This document shows positions 26,492 to 42,483 of a DNA stretch of 64,000 bases, one piece after another (the stretch's first letter is position 1; each line of letters begins with the position of its first letter). A program made the position numbers and the translations under genes. This DNA comes from Costus lasius (taxonomy: Eukaryota; Streptophyta; Magnoliopsida; Zingiberales; Costaceae). A model generated the notes under the pieces. That model did not search any database and was not told where the DNA came from. It worked only from the letters and a program-made list of their open reading frames with translations. Location: NCBI GenBank assembly GCA_027563935.2, contig JANVAS020000231.1, positions 10,186,001 through 10,250,000 of the forward strand. Direction: 5' to 3'.

Positions 26492-29400
26492 ATAAAAATG
26501 AATATCAAAAGATGAAGTTTGAAAAAATGATTAAAATCATTATCAACATCATGATCATGGAAAAACTCAATATTAAATTAATATAGCAAAATGATAAATA
26601 TCAAATATGGATCATAATCAAGATCAATATCCTCATCATTTAAAGATCAAGATAAAGATAAATATTAATATCAAGATTGAAAATTAATATTACCACAGAG
26701 ATCAAAATCGAGTTTAAGAAGAATATTAGGAATAAGATAAATATGAAGATTAGAAGATTAAAACCGAAATCGGAGATCAAAATGAAGATGAAGATAATTA
26801 TCAAGAATAACATCAATGTTATAATTAAGAATGAGAATATGATTAATAACAATTAGGGCTCATAATCGAGTTCAAAATTTTCATCATGATTAGATTAATA
26901 TCAATATCAATAACAATATTTAGATTGAAGACCAATATTACAAACAAGATCAAAATCGAGTTTAAGATTAAGATTAAAAAGATGATAAAGATGAATATCA
27001 TAAGAAGAAGTTTGAAAAAATGATTAAAATCATTATCAACATCATGATCTTGGACAAAATCAATATTAAATTAATATTGCAAAATGATAAACATCAAATA
27101 TGGATCATAATCAAGATCAATATCCTCATCATTAAAACATCAAGATAAAGATAAATATTAATATCAAGATTGAAAATTAATATTACCACAGAGATCAAAA
27201 TCGAGTTTAAGAAGAATATTAGGAATAAGATAAATATGAAGATTAGAAGATTAAAACCGAAATCGGAGATCAAAATGAAGATGAAGATAATTATCAAGAA
27301 TAACATCAATGTTATAATTAAGAATGAGAATATGATTAATAACAATTAAGGCTCATAATCGAGTTCAAAATTTTCATCATTATTAGATTAATATCAATAT
27401 CAATAACAATATTCAGATTGAAGACCAATATTACAAACAAGATCAAAATCGAGTTTAAGATTAAGATTAAAAATAAAATAAAAATGAATATCAAAAGATG
27501 AAGTTTGAAAAAATGATTAAAATCATTATCAACATCATGATCATGGAAAAAATCAATATTAAATTAATATTGCAAAATGATAAATATCAAATATGGATCA
27601 TAATCAAGATCAATATCCTCATCATTAAAAGATCACGATAAAGATAAATATTAATATCAAGATTGAAAATTAATATTACCACAGAGATCAAAATCGAGTT
27701 TAAGATGAATATTAGGAGTAAGATAAATATGAAGATTAGATGATTAAAACTGAAATCTGAGATCAAAATGAAGATGAAGATAATTATCAAGAATAAGATC
27801 AATGTTATAATTAAGAATGAGAATATGATTAATAACAATTAAGGCTCATAATCGAGTTCAAAATTTTCATCATGATTAGATTAATATCAATATCAATAAC
27901 AATATTAAGATTGAAGACCAATATTACAAACAAGATCAAAATCGAGTTTAAGATTAAGATTAAAAAGAAGATAAAAATGAATATCAAAAGATGAAGTTTG
28001 AAAAAATGATTAAAATCATGATCAACATCATGATCATGGACAAAATCAATATTAAATTAATATTGCAAAATGATAAACATCAAATATGGATCATAATCAA
28101 GATCAACAACCTCATCATTAAAACATCAAGATAAAGATAAATATTAATATCTAGATTGAAAATCAATATTACCACAGAGATCAAAATCGAGTTTAAGATG
28201 AATATTAGGAGTAAGATAAATATGAAGATTAGAAGATTAAAACTGAAATCTGAGATCAAAATGAAGATGAAGATAATTATCAAGAATAAGATCAATGTTA
28301 TAATTAAGAATGAGAATAAGATTAATAACAATTAAAGCTCATAATCGAGTTCAAAATTTTCATCATGATTAGATCAATATCAATATCAATAAAAATATTA
28401 AGATTAAAGACCAAGATTATAAACAAGATCAAAACAGAGTTTAAGATTAAGATTAAAAAGAAGATAAAGATGAATATCATAAGAAGAAGTTTGAAAAAAT
28501 GATTAAAATCATGATCAACATCATGATCATGGACAAAATCAATATTAAATTAATATTGCAAAATGATAAATATCAAATATGGATCATAATCAAGATCAAA
28601 ATCCTCATCATTAAAAGATCAAGATAAAGATAAATACTAATATCAAGATTGAAAATCAATATTACCACAGAGATCAAAATCGAGTTTAAGAAGAATATTA
28701 GGAGTAAGATAAATATGAAGATTAGAAGATTAAAACTAAAATCTGAGATCAAAATGAAGATGAAGATAATTATCAAGAATAACATCAATGTTATAATTAA
28801 GAATGAGAATATGATTAATAACAATTAGGGCTCATAATCGAGTTCAAAATTTTCATCATGATTAGATTAATATCAATATCAATAACAATATTCAGATTGA
28901 AGACCAATATTACAAACAAGATCAAAATCGAGTTTAAGATTAAGATTAAAAAGAAGATAAAAATGAATATCAAAAGACGAAGTTTGAAAAAATGATTAAA
29001 ATCATTATCAACATCATGATCATGGAAAAAATCAATATTAAATTAATATTGCAAAATGATAAATATCAAATATGGATCATAATCAAGATCAATATCCTCA
29101 TCATTAAAAGATCAAGATAAGGATAAATATTAATATCAAGATTGAAAATTAATATTACCACAGAGATCAAAATCGAGTTTAAGATGAATATTAGGAGTAA
29201 GATAAATATGAAGATTAGAAGATTAAAACTGAAATCTGAGATCAAAATGAAGATGAAGATAATTATCAAGAATAAGATCAATGTTATAATTAAGAATGAG
29301 AATATGATTAATAACAATTAAGGCTCATAATCGAGTTCAAAATTTTCATCATGAGTAGATTAATATCAATATCAATAACAATATTAAGATTGAAGACCAA

Positions 29401-32400
29401 TATTACAAACAAGATCAAAATCGAGTTTAAGATTAAGATTAAAAAGAAGATAAAGATGAATATCATAAGAAGAAGTTTGAAAAAATGATTAAAATCATTA
29501 TCAACATCATGATCATGGACAAAATCAATATTAAATTAATATTACAAAATGATAAATATCAAATATGGATCATAATCAAGATCAATATCCTCATCATTAA
29601 AAGATCAAGATAAAGATAAATATTAATATCAAGATTGAAAATCAATATTACCACAGAGATCAAAATCGAGTTTAAGATTAAGATTAAAAAGAAGATAAAA
29701 ATGAATATCAAAAGATGACGTTTGAAAAAATGATTAAAATCATGATCAACATCATGATCATAGACAAAATCAATATTAAATTTATATTGCAAAATGATAA
29801 ATATCAAATATGGATCATAATCAAGATCAATATCCTCATCATCAAAAGATCAAGATAAAGATAAATATTAATATCAAGATTGAAAATTAATATTACCACA
29901 AAGATCAAAATTGAGTTTAAGATGAATATTAGGAGTAAGATAAAGATGAAGATTATAAGATTAAAACTGAAATCTGAGATAAAAATGAAGATAAAGATAA
30001 TTATCAATAATAAGATCAATGTTATAATTAATAATGAGAATAAGATTAATAACAATTAAATCTCATAATCGAGTTCAAAATTTTCATCATGATTAGATCA
30101 ATATCAATATCAATAAAAATATTAAGATTAAAGACCAAGATTACAAACAAGATCAAAATTGAGTTTAAGATTAAGATTAAAAAGAAGATAAAGATGAATA
30201 TCAAAAGATGAAGTTTGAAAAAATGATTAAAATCATGATCAACATCATGATCATGGACAAAATCAATATTAAATTAATATCGCAAAATGATAAATATCAA
30301 ATATGGATCATAATCAAGATCAATATCCTCATCATTAAAAGATCAAGATAAAGATAAATATTAATATCAAGATTGAAAATTAATATTACCACAGAGATCA
30401 AAATTGAGTTTAAGATGAATATTAGGAGTAAGATAAATATGAAGATTAGAAGATTAAAACTGAAATCTGAGATAAAAATGAAGATAAAGATAATTATCAA
30501 TAATAAGATCAATGTTATAATTAAGAATGAGAATAAGATTAATAACAATTAAAGCTCATAATCGAGTTCAAAATTTTCATCATGATTAGATCAATATCAA
30601 TATCAATAAAAATATTAAGATTAAAGACCAAGATTACAAACAAGATCAAAACAGAGTTTAAGATTAAGATTAAAAAGAAGATAAAGATGAATATCATAAG
30701 AAGAAGTTTGAAAAAATGATTAAAATCATGATCAACATCATGATCATGGACAAAATCAATATTAAATTAATATTGCAAAATGATAAATATCAAATATGGA
30801 TCATAATCAAGATCAAAATCCTCATCATTAAAAGATCAAGATAAAGATAAATACTAATATCAAGATTGAAAATCAATATTACCACAGAGATCAAAATCGA
30901 GTTTAAGAAGAATATTAGGAGTAAGATAAATATGAAGATTAGAAGATTAAAACTAAAATCTGAGATCAAAATGAAGATGAAGATAATTATCAAGAATAAG
31001 ATCAATGTTATAATTAAGAATGAGAATATGATTAATAACAATTAAGGCTGATAATCGAGTTCAAAATTTTCATCATCATTAGATTAATATCAATATCAAT
31101 AACAATATTAAGATTGAAGACCAATATTACAAACAAGATCAAAATCGAGTTTAAGATTAAGATTAAAAAGATGATAAAGATGAATATCATAAGAAGAAGT
31201 TTGAAAAAATGATTAAAATCATTATCAACATCATGATCTTGGACAAAATCAATATTAAATTAATATTGCAAAATGATAAACATCAAATATGGATCATAAT
31301 CAAGATCAATATCCTCATCATTAAAAGATCAAGATAAAGATAAATATTAATATCAAGATTGAAAATCAATATTACCACAGAGATCAAAATCGAGTTTAAG
31401 AAGAATATTAGGAGTAAGATAAATATGAAGATTAGAAGATTAAAACTGAAATCTGAGATCAAAATGAAGATGAAGATAATTATCAAGAATAAGATCAATG
31501 TTATAATTAAGAATGAGAATATGATTAATAACAATTAAGGCTCATAATCGAGTTCAAAATTTTCATCATGATTAGATTAATATCAATATCAATAACAATA
31601 TTAAGATTGAAGACCAATATTACAAACAAGATCAAAATCGAGTTTAAGATTAAGATTAAAAAGATGATAAAGATGAATATCATAAGAAGAAGTTTGAAAA
31701 AATGATTAAAATCATTATCAACATCATGATCTTGGACAAAATCAATATTAAATTAATATTGCAAAATGATAAACATCAAATATGGATCATAATCAAGATC
31801 AATATCCTCATCATTCAAAGATCAAGATAAAGATAAATATTAATATCAAGATTGAAAATTAATATTACCACAGAGATCAAAATCGAGTTTAAGAAGAATA
31901 TTAGGAATAAGATAAATTGAAGATTAGAAGATTAAAATCGAAATCGGAGATCAAAATGAAGATGAAGATAATTATCAAGAATAATATCAATGTTATAATT
32001 AAGAATGAGAATATGATTAATAACAATTAAGGCTCATAATCGAGTTCAAAATTTTCATCATGATTAGATCAATATCAATATCAATAAAAATATTAAGATT
32101 AAAGACCAAGATTACAAACAAGATCAAAACAGAGTTTAAGATTAAGATTAAAAAGAAGATAAAGATGAATATCATAAGAAGAAGTTTGAAAAAATGATTA
32201 AAATCATGATCAACATCATGATCATGGACAAAATCAATATTAAATTAATATTGCAAAATGATAAATATCAATTATGGATCATAATCAAGATCAATATCCT
32301 CATCATTAAAAGATCAAGATAAAGATAAATATTAATATCAAGATTGAAAATCAATATTACCACAGAGATCAAAATCGAGTTTAAGAAGAATATTAGGAGT

Positions 32401-35400
32401 AAGATAAATATGAAGATTAGAAAATTAAAACTGAAATCTGAGATCAAAATGAAGATGAAGATAATTATCAAGAATAAGATCAATGTTATAATTAAGAATG
32501 AGAATATGATTAATAACAATTAAGGCTCATAATCGAGTTAAAAATTTTCATCATGATTAGATTAATATCAATATCAATAACAATATTAAGATTGAAGACC
32601 AATATTACAAACAAGATCAAAATCGAGTTTAAGATTAAGATTAAAAAGATGATAAAGATGAATATCATAAGAAGAAGTTTGAAAAAATGATTAAAATCAT
32701 TATCAACATCATGATCTTGGACAAAATCAATATTAAATTAATATTGCAAAATGATAAACATCAAATATGGATCATAATCAAGATCAATATCCTCATCATT
32801 AAAAGATCAAGATAAAGATAAATATTAATATCAAGATTGAAAATTAATATTACCACAGAGATCAAAATCGAGTTTAAGAAGAATATTAGGAATAAGATAA
32901 ATATGAAGATTAGAAGATTAAAACCGAAATCGGAGATCAAAATGAAGATGAAGATAATTATCAAGAATAACATCAATGTTATAATTAAGAATGAGAATAT
33001 GATTAATAACAATTAAGGCTCATAATCGAGTTCAAAATTTTCCTCATGATTAGATTAATATCAATATCAATAACAATATTCAGATTGAAGACCAATATTA
33101 CAAACAAGATCAAAATCGAGTTTAAGATTAAGATTAAAAAGAAGATAAAAATGAATATCAAAAGATGAAGTTTGAAAAAATGATTAAAATCATTATCAAC
33201 ATCATGATCATGGAAAAAATCAATATTTAATTAATACTGCAAAATGATAAATATCAAATATGGATCATAATCAAGATCAATATCCTCATCATTAAAAGAT
33301 CAAGATAAGGATAAATATTAATATCAAGATTGAAAATTAATATTACCACAGAGATCAAAATCGAGTTTAAGATGAATATTAGGAGTAAGATAAATATGAA
33401 GATTAGAAGATTAAAACTGAAATCTGAGATCAAAATGAAGATGAAGATAATTATCAAGAATAAGATCAATGTTATAATTAAGAATGAGAATATGATTAAT
33501 AACAAGTAAGGCTCATAATCGAGTTCAAAATTTTCATCATGAGTAGATTAATATCAATATCAATAACAATATTAAGATTGAAGACCAATATTACAAACAA
33601 GATCAAAATCGAGTTTAAGATTAAGATTAAAAAGAAGATAAAAATGAATATCAAAAGATGAAGTTTGAAAAAATGATTAAAATCATGATCAACATCATGA
33701 TCATAGACAAAATCAATATTAAATTTATATTGCAAAATGATAAATATCAAATATGGATCATAATCAAGATCAATATCCTCATCATTAAAAGATCAAGATA
33801 AAGATACATATTAATATCAAGATTGAAATCAATATTACCACAGAGAGTAAAATCGAGTTTAAGATGAATATTAGGAGTAAGATAAATATGAAGATTAGAA
33901 GATTAAAACTGAAATCTGAGATCAAAATGAAGATGAAGATAATTTATCAAGAATAAGATCAATGTTATAATTAAGAATGAGAATAAGATTAATAACAATT
34001 AAAGCTCATAATCGAGTTCTAAATTTTCATCATGATTAGATCAATATCAATATCAATAAAAATATTAAGATTAAAGACCAAGATTACAAACAAAATCAAA
34101 ATTGAGTTTAAGATTAAGATTAAAAAGAAGATAAAGATGAATATCAAAAGATGAAGTTTGAAAAAATGATTAAAATCATGATCAACATCATGATCATGGA
34201 CAAAATCAATATTAAATTAATATTGCAAAATGATAAACATCAAATATGGATCATAATCAAGATCAATATCCTCATCATTAAAAGATCAAGATAAAGATAA
34301 ATATTAATATCAAGATTGAAAATTAATATTACCACAGAGATCAAAATTGAGTTTAAGATGAATATTAGGAGTAAGATAAATATGAAGATTAGAAGATTAA
34401 AACCGAAATCGGAGATCAAAATGAAGATAAAGATAATTATCAAGAATAAGATCAATGTTATAATTAAGAATGAGAATATGATTAATAACAATTAAAGCTC
34501 ATAATCGAGTTCAAAATTTTCATCATGATTAGATCAATATCAATATCAATAAAAATATTAAGATTAAAGACCAAGATTACAAACAAGATCAAAATCGAGT
34601 TTAAGATTAAGATTAAAAAGAAGATAAAGATGAATATCATAAGAAGAAGTTTGAAAAAATGATTAATATCATGATCAACATCATGATCATGGACGAAATC
34701 TATATTAAATTAATATTGCAAAATGATAAATATCAAATATGGATCATAATCAAGATCAATATCCTCATCATTAAAAGATCAAGATAAGGATACATATTAA
34801 TATCAAGATTGAAAATTAATATTACCACAGAGATCAAAATCGAGTTTAAGATGAATATTAGGAGTAAGATAAATATGAAGATTAGAAGATTAAAACTGAA
34901 ATATGAGATCAAAATGAAGATGAAGATAATTATCAAGAATAAGATCAATGTTATAATTAAGAATGAGAATAAGATTAATAACAATTAAAGCTAATAATCG
35001 AGTTCAAAATTTTCATCATGATTAGATTAATATCAATATCAATAAAAATATTAAGATTAAAGACCAAGATTACAAACAAAATCAAAATTGAGTTTAAGAT
35101 TAAGATTAAAAAGAAGATAAAGATGAATATCAAAAGATGAAGTTTGAAAAAATGATTAAAATCATTATCAACATCATGATCATGGAAAAAATCAATATTT
35201 AATTAATATTGCAAAATGATAAATATCAAATATGAATCATAGTCAAGATCAATATCCTCATCATTAAAAGATCAAGATAAGGATAAATATTAATATCAAG
35301 ATTGAAAATTAATATTACCACAGAGATCAAAATCGAGTTTAAGATGAATATTAGGAGTAAGATAAATATGAAGATTAGAAGATTAAAACTGAAATCTGAG

Positions 35401-35916
35401 ATCAAAATGAAGATGAAGATAATTATCAAGAATAAGATCAATGTTATAATTAAGAATGAGAATATGATTAATAACAATTAAGGCTCATAATCGAGTTCAA
35501 AATTTTCATCATGATTAGATTAATATCAATATCAATAACAATATTAAGATTGAAGACCAATATTACAAACAAGATCAAAATCGAGTTTAAGATTAAGATT
35601 AAAAAGAAGATAAAAATGAATATCAAAAGATGAAGTTTGAAAAAATGATTAAAATCATGATCAACATCATGATCATAGACAAAATCAATATTAAATTTAT
35701 ATTGCAAAATGATAAATATCAAATATGGATCATAATCAAGATCAATATCCTCATCATTAAAAGATCAAGATAAAGATACATATTAATATCAAGATTGAAA
35801 TCAATATTACCACAGAGAGTAAAATCGAGTTTAAGATGAATATTAGGAGTAAGATAAATATGAAGATTAGAAGATTAAAACTGAAATCTGAGATCAAAAT
35901 GAAGATGAAGATAATT
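26492..35916 (+). repeat. 9.4-kb duplicated segment, copy 2
   Basis: Partner of 15,896-25,320. The unit length of 10,596 bp equals 21 monomers plus a 245-bp half monomer, minus two net bases, and is therefore about 21.5 monomers. Because the copies are one unit apart, the simplest history is tandem duplication of the 10.6-kb stretch 15.9-26.5 kb. Later remodelling of the four-monomer block made copy 2 diverge after 35,916. Confidence 0.92.
29425..29669 (+). repeat. Lone 245-bp half monomer (half A only), copy 2
   Basis: Exact counterpart of 18,829-19,073 at a shift of 10,596 bp, inside the second 9.4-kb copy. The following monomer also shares the rare GATGACGTTTG variant (19,121 and 29,717). 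The half monomer therefore predates the large duplication. Confidence 0.88.
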
Positions 35917-37965
35917 TATCAAGAATAAGATCAATGTTATAATTAAGAATGAGAATAAGATTAATAACAATTAAAGCTCATAATCGAGTTCTAAATTTTC
36001 ATCATGATTAGATCAATATCAATATCAATAAAAATATTAAGATTAAAGACCAAGATTACAAACAAAATCAAAATTGAGTTTAAGATTAAGATTAAAAAGA
36101 AGATAAAGATGAATATCAAAAGATGAAGTTTGAAAAAATGATTAAAATCATGATCAACATCATGATCATGGACAAAATCAATATTAAATTAATATTGCAA
36201 AATGATAAACATCAAATATGGATCATAATCAAGATCAATATCCTCATCATTAAAAGATCAAGATAAAGATAAATATTAATATCAAGATTGAAAATTAATA
36301 TTACCACAGAGATCAAAATTGAGTTTAAGATGAATATTAGGAGTAAGATAAATATGAAGATTAGAAGATTAAAACCGAAATCGGAGATCAAAATGAAGAT
36401 AAAGATAATTATCAAGAATAAGATCAATGTTATAATTAAGAATGAGAATATGATTAATAACAATTAAAGCTCATAATCGAGTTCAAAATTTTCATCATGA
36501 TTAGATCAATATCAATATCAATAAAAATATTAAGATTAAAGACCAAGATTACAAACAAGATCAAAATCGAGTTTAAGATTAAGATTAAAAAGAAGATAAA
36601 GATGAATATCATAAGAAGAAGTTTGAAAAAATGATTAATATCATGATCAACATCATGATCATGGACGAAATCTATATTAAATTAATATTGCAAAATGATA
36701 AATATCAAATATGGATCATAATCAAGATCAATATCCTCATCATTAAAAGATCAAGATAAGGATACATATTAATATCAAGATTGAAAATTAATATTACCAC
36801 AGAGATCAAAATCGAGTTTAAGATGAATATTAGGAGTAATATAAATATGAAGATTAGAAGATTAAAACTGAAATATGAGATCAAAATGAAGATGAAGATA
36901 ATTATCAAGAATAAGATCAATGTTATAATTAAGAATGAGAATAAGATTAATAACAATTAAAGATCATAATCGAGTTCAAAATTTTCATCATGATTAGATC
37001 AATATCAATATCAATAAAAATATTAAGATTAAAGACCAAGATTACAAACAAAATCAAAATTGAGTTTAAGATTAAGATTAAAAAGAAGATAAAGATGAAT
37101 ATCAAAAGATGAAGTTTGAAAAAATGTTTAAAATCATTATCAACATCATGATCATGGAAAAAATCAATATTTAATTAATATTGCAAAATGATAAATATCA
37201 AATATGGATCATAATCAAGATCAATATCCTCATCATTAAAAGATCAAGATAAGGATAAATATTAATATCAAGATTGAAAATTAATATTACCACAGAGATC
37301 AAAATCGAGTTTAAGATGAATATTAGGAGTAAGATAAATATGAAGATTAGAAGATTAAAACTGAAATCTGAGATCAAAATGAAGATGAAGATAATTATCA
37401 AGAATAAGATCAATGTTATAATTAAGAATGAGAATATGATTAATAACAATTAAGGCTCATAATCGAGTTCAAAATTTTCATCATGATTAGATTAATATCA
37501 ATATCAATAACAATATTAAGATTGAAGACCAATATTACAAACAAGATCAAAATCGAGTTTAAGATTAAGATTAAAAAGAAGATAAAAATGAATATCAAAA
37601 GATGAAGTTTGAAAAAATGATTAAAATCATGATCAACATCATGATCATAGACAAAATCAATATTAAATTTATATTGCAAAATGATAAATATCAAATATGG
37701 ATCATAATCAAGATCAATATCCTCATCATTAAACGATCAAGATAAAGATACATATTAATATAAAGATTGAAATCAATATTACCCCAGAGAGTAAAATCGA
37801 GTTTAAGATGAATATTAGGAGTAAGATAAATATGAAGATTAGAAGATTAAAACTGAAATCTGAGATCAAAATGAAGATGAAGATAATTTATCAAGAATAA
37901 GATCAATGTTATAATTAAGAATGAGAATAAGATTAATAACAATTAAAGCTCATAATCGAGTTCAA
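33613..37965 (+). repeat. Four-monomer HOR (1,972 bp), a little over two copies
   Basis: Units at 33,613-35,584 and 35,585-37,556, plus a partial unit, repeat at a shift of 1,972 bp. The first and partial units are also present in the earlier 9.4-kb copy (23,017 to 25,320). Diagnostic features are TTTATATTGCAAAATG with the ACATATT one-base-deletion haplotype, a compensating AATTTATC insertion, GACGAAATCTATATT, and CAATATTTAATTAATATTGC. About ten differences are visible between the two full units, for example near 36,840, 36,963, 37,000, 37,125, 37,201, 37,735, 37,761, 37,784 and 37,966. They are therefore clearly more diverged than the 9.4-kb copies. Confidence 0.82.
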
Positions 37966-38049
37966 AATTTTCATCATGATTAGATCAATGTCAATATCAA
38001 TAAAAATATTAAGATTAAAGACCAAGATTACAAACAAAATCAAAATTGA

Positions 38050-41000
38050 GTTTAAGATTAAGATTAAAAAGAAGATAAAGATGAATATCAAAAGATGAAG
38101 TTTGAAAAAATGATTAAAATCATGATCAACATCATGATCATGGACAAAATCAATATTAAATTAATATTGCAAAATGATAAACATCAAATATGGATCATAA
38201 TCAAGATCAATATCCTCATCATTAAAAGATCAAGATAAAGATAAATATTAATATCAAGATTGAAAATTAATATTACCACAGAGATCAAAATTGAGTTTAA
38301 GATGAATATTAGGAGTAAGATAAAGATGAAGATTATAAGATTAAAACTGAAATCTGAGATAAAAATGAAGATAAAGATAATTATCAATAATAAGATCAAT
38401 GTTATAATTAATAATGAGAATAAGATTAATAACAATTAAAGCTCATAATCGAGTTCAAAATTTTCATCATGATTAGATCAATATCAATATCAATAAAAAT
38501 ATTAAGATTAAAGACCAAGATTACAAACAAGATCAAAATTGAGTTTAAGATTAAGATTAAAAAGAAGATAAAGATGAATATCATAAGAATAAGTTTGAAA
38601 AAATGATTAAAATCATGATCAACATCATGATCATGGACAAAATTAATATTAAATTATTATTTCAAAATGATAAACATCAAATATGGATCATAATCAAGAT
38701 CAATATCCTCATCATTAAAACATCAAGATAAAGCTAAATATTAATATCTAGATTGAAAATCAATATTACCACAGAGATCAAAATCGAGTTTAAGAAGAAT
38801 ATTAGGAGTAAGATAAATATGAAGATTAGAAGATTAAATCCGAAATCTGAGATCAAAATGAAGATGAACTTAATTATCAAGAATAACATCAATGTTATAA
38901 TTAAGAATGAGAATATGATTAATAACAATTAAGGCTCATAATCGAGTTCAAAATTTTCATCATGATTAGATTAATATCAATATCAATAACAATATTAAGA
39001 TTGAAGACCAATATTACAAACAAGAACAAAATCGAGTTAAAGATTAAGATTAAAAAGAAGATAAAAATGAATATCAAAAGATGAAGTTTGAAAAAATGAT
39101 TAAAATCATGATCAACATCATGATCATGGACAAAATCAATATTAAATTAATATTGCAAAATGATAAACATCAAATATGGATCATAATCAAGATCAATATC
39201 CTCATCATTAAAAGATCAAGATAAAGATAAATATTAATATCAAGATTGAAAATTAATATTACCACAGAGATCAAAATTGAGTTTAAGATGAATATTAGGA
39301 GTAAGATAAAGATGAAGATTATAAGATTAAAACTGAAATCTGAGATAAAAATGAAGATAAAGATAATCATCAATAATAAGATCAATGTTATAATTAATAA
39401 TGATAATAAGATTAATAACAATTAAAGCTCATAATCGAGTTCAAAATTTTCATCATGATTAGATCAATATCAATATCAATAAAAATATTAAGATTAAACA
39501 CCAAGATTACAAACAAGATCAAAATTGAGTTTAAGATTAACATTAAAAAGAAGATAAAGATGAATATCAAAAGATGAAGTTTGAAAAAATGATTAAAATC
39601 ATGATCAACATCATGATCATGGACAAAATCAATATTAAATTAATATTGCAAAATGATAAACATCAAATATGGATCATAATCAAGATCAATATCCTCATCA
39701 TTAAAACATCAAAATAAAGATAAATATTAATATCTAGATTGAAAATCAATATTACCACAGAGATCAAAATCGTGTTTCAGATGAATATTAGGAGTAAGAT
39801 AAATATGAAGATTAGAAGATTAAATCCGAAATCCGAGATAAAAATGAAGATAAAGATAATTATCAAGAATAAGATCAATGTTATAATTAAGAATGAGAAT
39901 AAGATTAATAACAATTAAAGCTCATAATCGAGTTCAAAATTTTCATCATGATTAGATCAATATCAATATCTATAAAAATATTAAGATTAAAGACCAAGAT
40001 CAAACAAGATCAAAATCAAGTTTAAGATTAAGATTAAAAAAAAGATAAAGATGAATATCATAAGAAAAAGTTTGAAAAAATGATTAAAATCATGATCAAC
40101 ATCATGATCATGGACAAAATCAATATTAAATTAATATTGCTAAATGATAAATATCAAATATGGATCATAATCAAGATCAATATCCTCATCATTAAAAGAT
40201 CAAGATAAAGATACATATTAATATCAAGATTGAGATCAATATTACCACAGAGATCAAAATCGAGTTTAAGATGAATATTAGGAGTAAGATAAATATGAAG
40301 ATTAGAAGATTAAAACTGAAATCTGAGATCAAAATGAAGATGAAGATAATTATCAAGAATAAGATCAATGTTATAATTAATAATGAGAATAAGATTAATA
40401 ACAATTAAAGCTCATAATCGAGTTCAAAATTTTCATCATGATTAGATCAATATCAATATCAATAAAAATATTAAGATTAAAGACCAAGATTACAAACAAA
40501 ATCAAAATTGAGTTTAAGATTAAGATTAAAAAGAAGATAAAGATGAATATAAAAAGATGAAGTTTGAAAAAATGATTAAAATCATGATCAACATCATGAT
40601 CATGGACAAAATCAATATTAAATTAATATTGCAAAATGATAAACATCAAATATGGATCATAATCAAGATCAATATCCTCATCATTAAAAGATCAAGATAA
40701 AGATAAATATTAATATCAAGATTGAAAATTAATATTACCACAGAGATCAAAATTGAGTTTAAGATGAATATTAGGAGTAAGATAAAGATGAAGATTATAA
40801 GATTAAAACTGAAATCTGAGATAAAAATGAAGATAAAGATAATTATCAATAATAAGATCAATGTTATAATTAATAATGAGAATAAGATTAATAACAATTA
40901 AAGCTCATAATCGAGTTCAAAATTTTGATCATGATTAGATCAATATCAATATCAATAAAAATATTAAGATTAAAGACCAAGATTACAAACAAGATCAAAA

Positions 41001-42483
41001 TTGAGTTTAAGATTAAGATTAAAAAGAAGATAAAGATGAATATCAATAGATGAAGTTTGAAAAAATGATTAAAATCATGATCAACATCATGATCATGGAC
41101 AAAATCAATATTAAATTAATATTGCAAAATGATAAACATCAAATATGGATCATAATCAAGATAAATATCCTCATCATTAAAACATCAAGATAAAGATAAA
41201 TATTAATATCTAGATTGAAAATCAATATTACCACAGAGATCAAAGTCTTGTTTAAGATGAATATTAGGAGTAAGATAAATATGAAGATTAGAAGATTAAA
41301 ACCGAAATCGGAGATCAAAATGAAGATGAACATAATTATCAAGAATAACATCAATGTTATAATTAAGAATGAGAATATGATTAATAACAATTAAGGCTCA
41401 TAATCGAGTTCAAAATTTTCATCATGATTAGATTAATATCAATATCAATAACAATATTAAGATTGAAGACCAATATTACAAACAAGATAGAAATCGAGTT
41501 TAAGATTAAGATTAAAAAGAAGATAAAGATGAATATCATAAGAAGAAGTTTGAAAAAATGATTAAAATCATGATCAACATCATGATCAAGGACAAAATCA
41601 ATATTAAATTAATATTGCAAAATGATAAATATCAAATATGGATCATAATCAAGATCAATATCCTCATCATTAAAAGATCAAGATAAAGATAAATATTAAT
41701 ATCAAGATTGAAAATCAATATTACCACAGAGATCAAAATCGAGTTTAAGAAGAATATTAGGAGTAAGATAAATATGAAGATTAGAAGATTAAATCCGAAA
41801 TCTGAGATAAAAATGAAGATAAAGATAATTATCAAGAATAAGATCAATGTTATAATTAAGAATGAGAATAAGATTAATAACAATTAAAGCTCATAATCGA
41901 GTTCAAAATTTTCATCATGATTAGATTAATATCAATATCAATAACAATATTAAGATTGAAGACCAATATTACAAACAAGATCAAAATCGAGTTTAAGATT
42001 AACAATAAAAAGAAGATAAAGATGAATATCGTAAGAAGAAGTTTGAAAAAATGATTAAAATCATTATCAACATCATGATCATGGACAAAATCAATATTAA
42101 ATTAATATTGCAAAATGATAAATATCAAATATGGATCATAATCAAAATCAATATCCTCATCATTAAAAGATCAAGATAAAGATAAATATTAATATCAAGA
42201 TTGAAAATCAATATTACCACAGAGATCAAAATCGAGTTTAAGAAGAATATTAGGAGTAAGATAAATATGAAGATTAGAAGATTAAATCCGAAATCTGATA
42301 TAAAAATGAATATAAAGATAATTATCAAGAATGAGATCAATGTTATAATTAAGAATGAGAATAAGATTAATGACAATTAAAGCTCATAATCGAGTTCAAA
42401 ATTTTCATCATGATTAGATCAATATCAATATCAATAAAAATATTAAGATTAAAGACCAAGATTACAAACAAGATCAAAATTGA
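38050..42483 (+). repeat. Mixed domain, mostly type-A monomers
   Basis: Nine monomers without a clear local period. The monomers anchored at 38,184 and 40,646 carry the same variant set (shift 2,462), with GATAAAGATGAAGATTATAAG and TTAATAATGAGAATAAG. The monomer ending near 40,010 has a two-base loss in CCAAGATCAAACAAG, seen again only near 63,145. The monomer at 41,498-41,990 is recombinant: type A up to AAAGCTCAT, then type G from TAGATTAAT. AATGACAATTAA near 42,369 recurs at 62,076. Confidence 0.7.
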
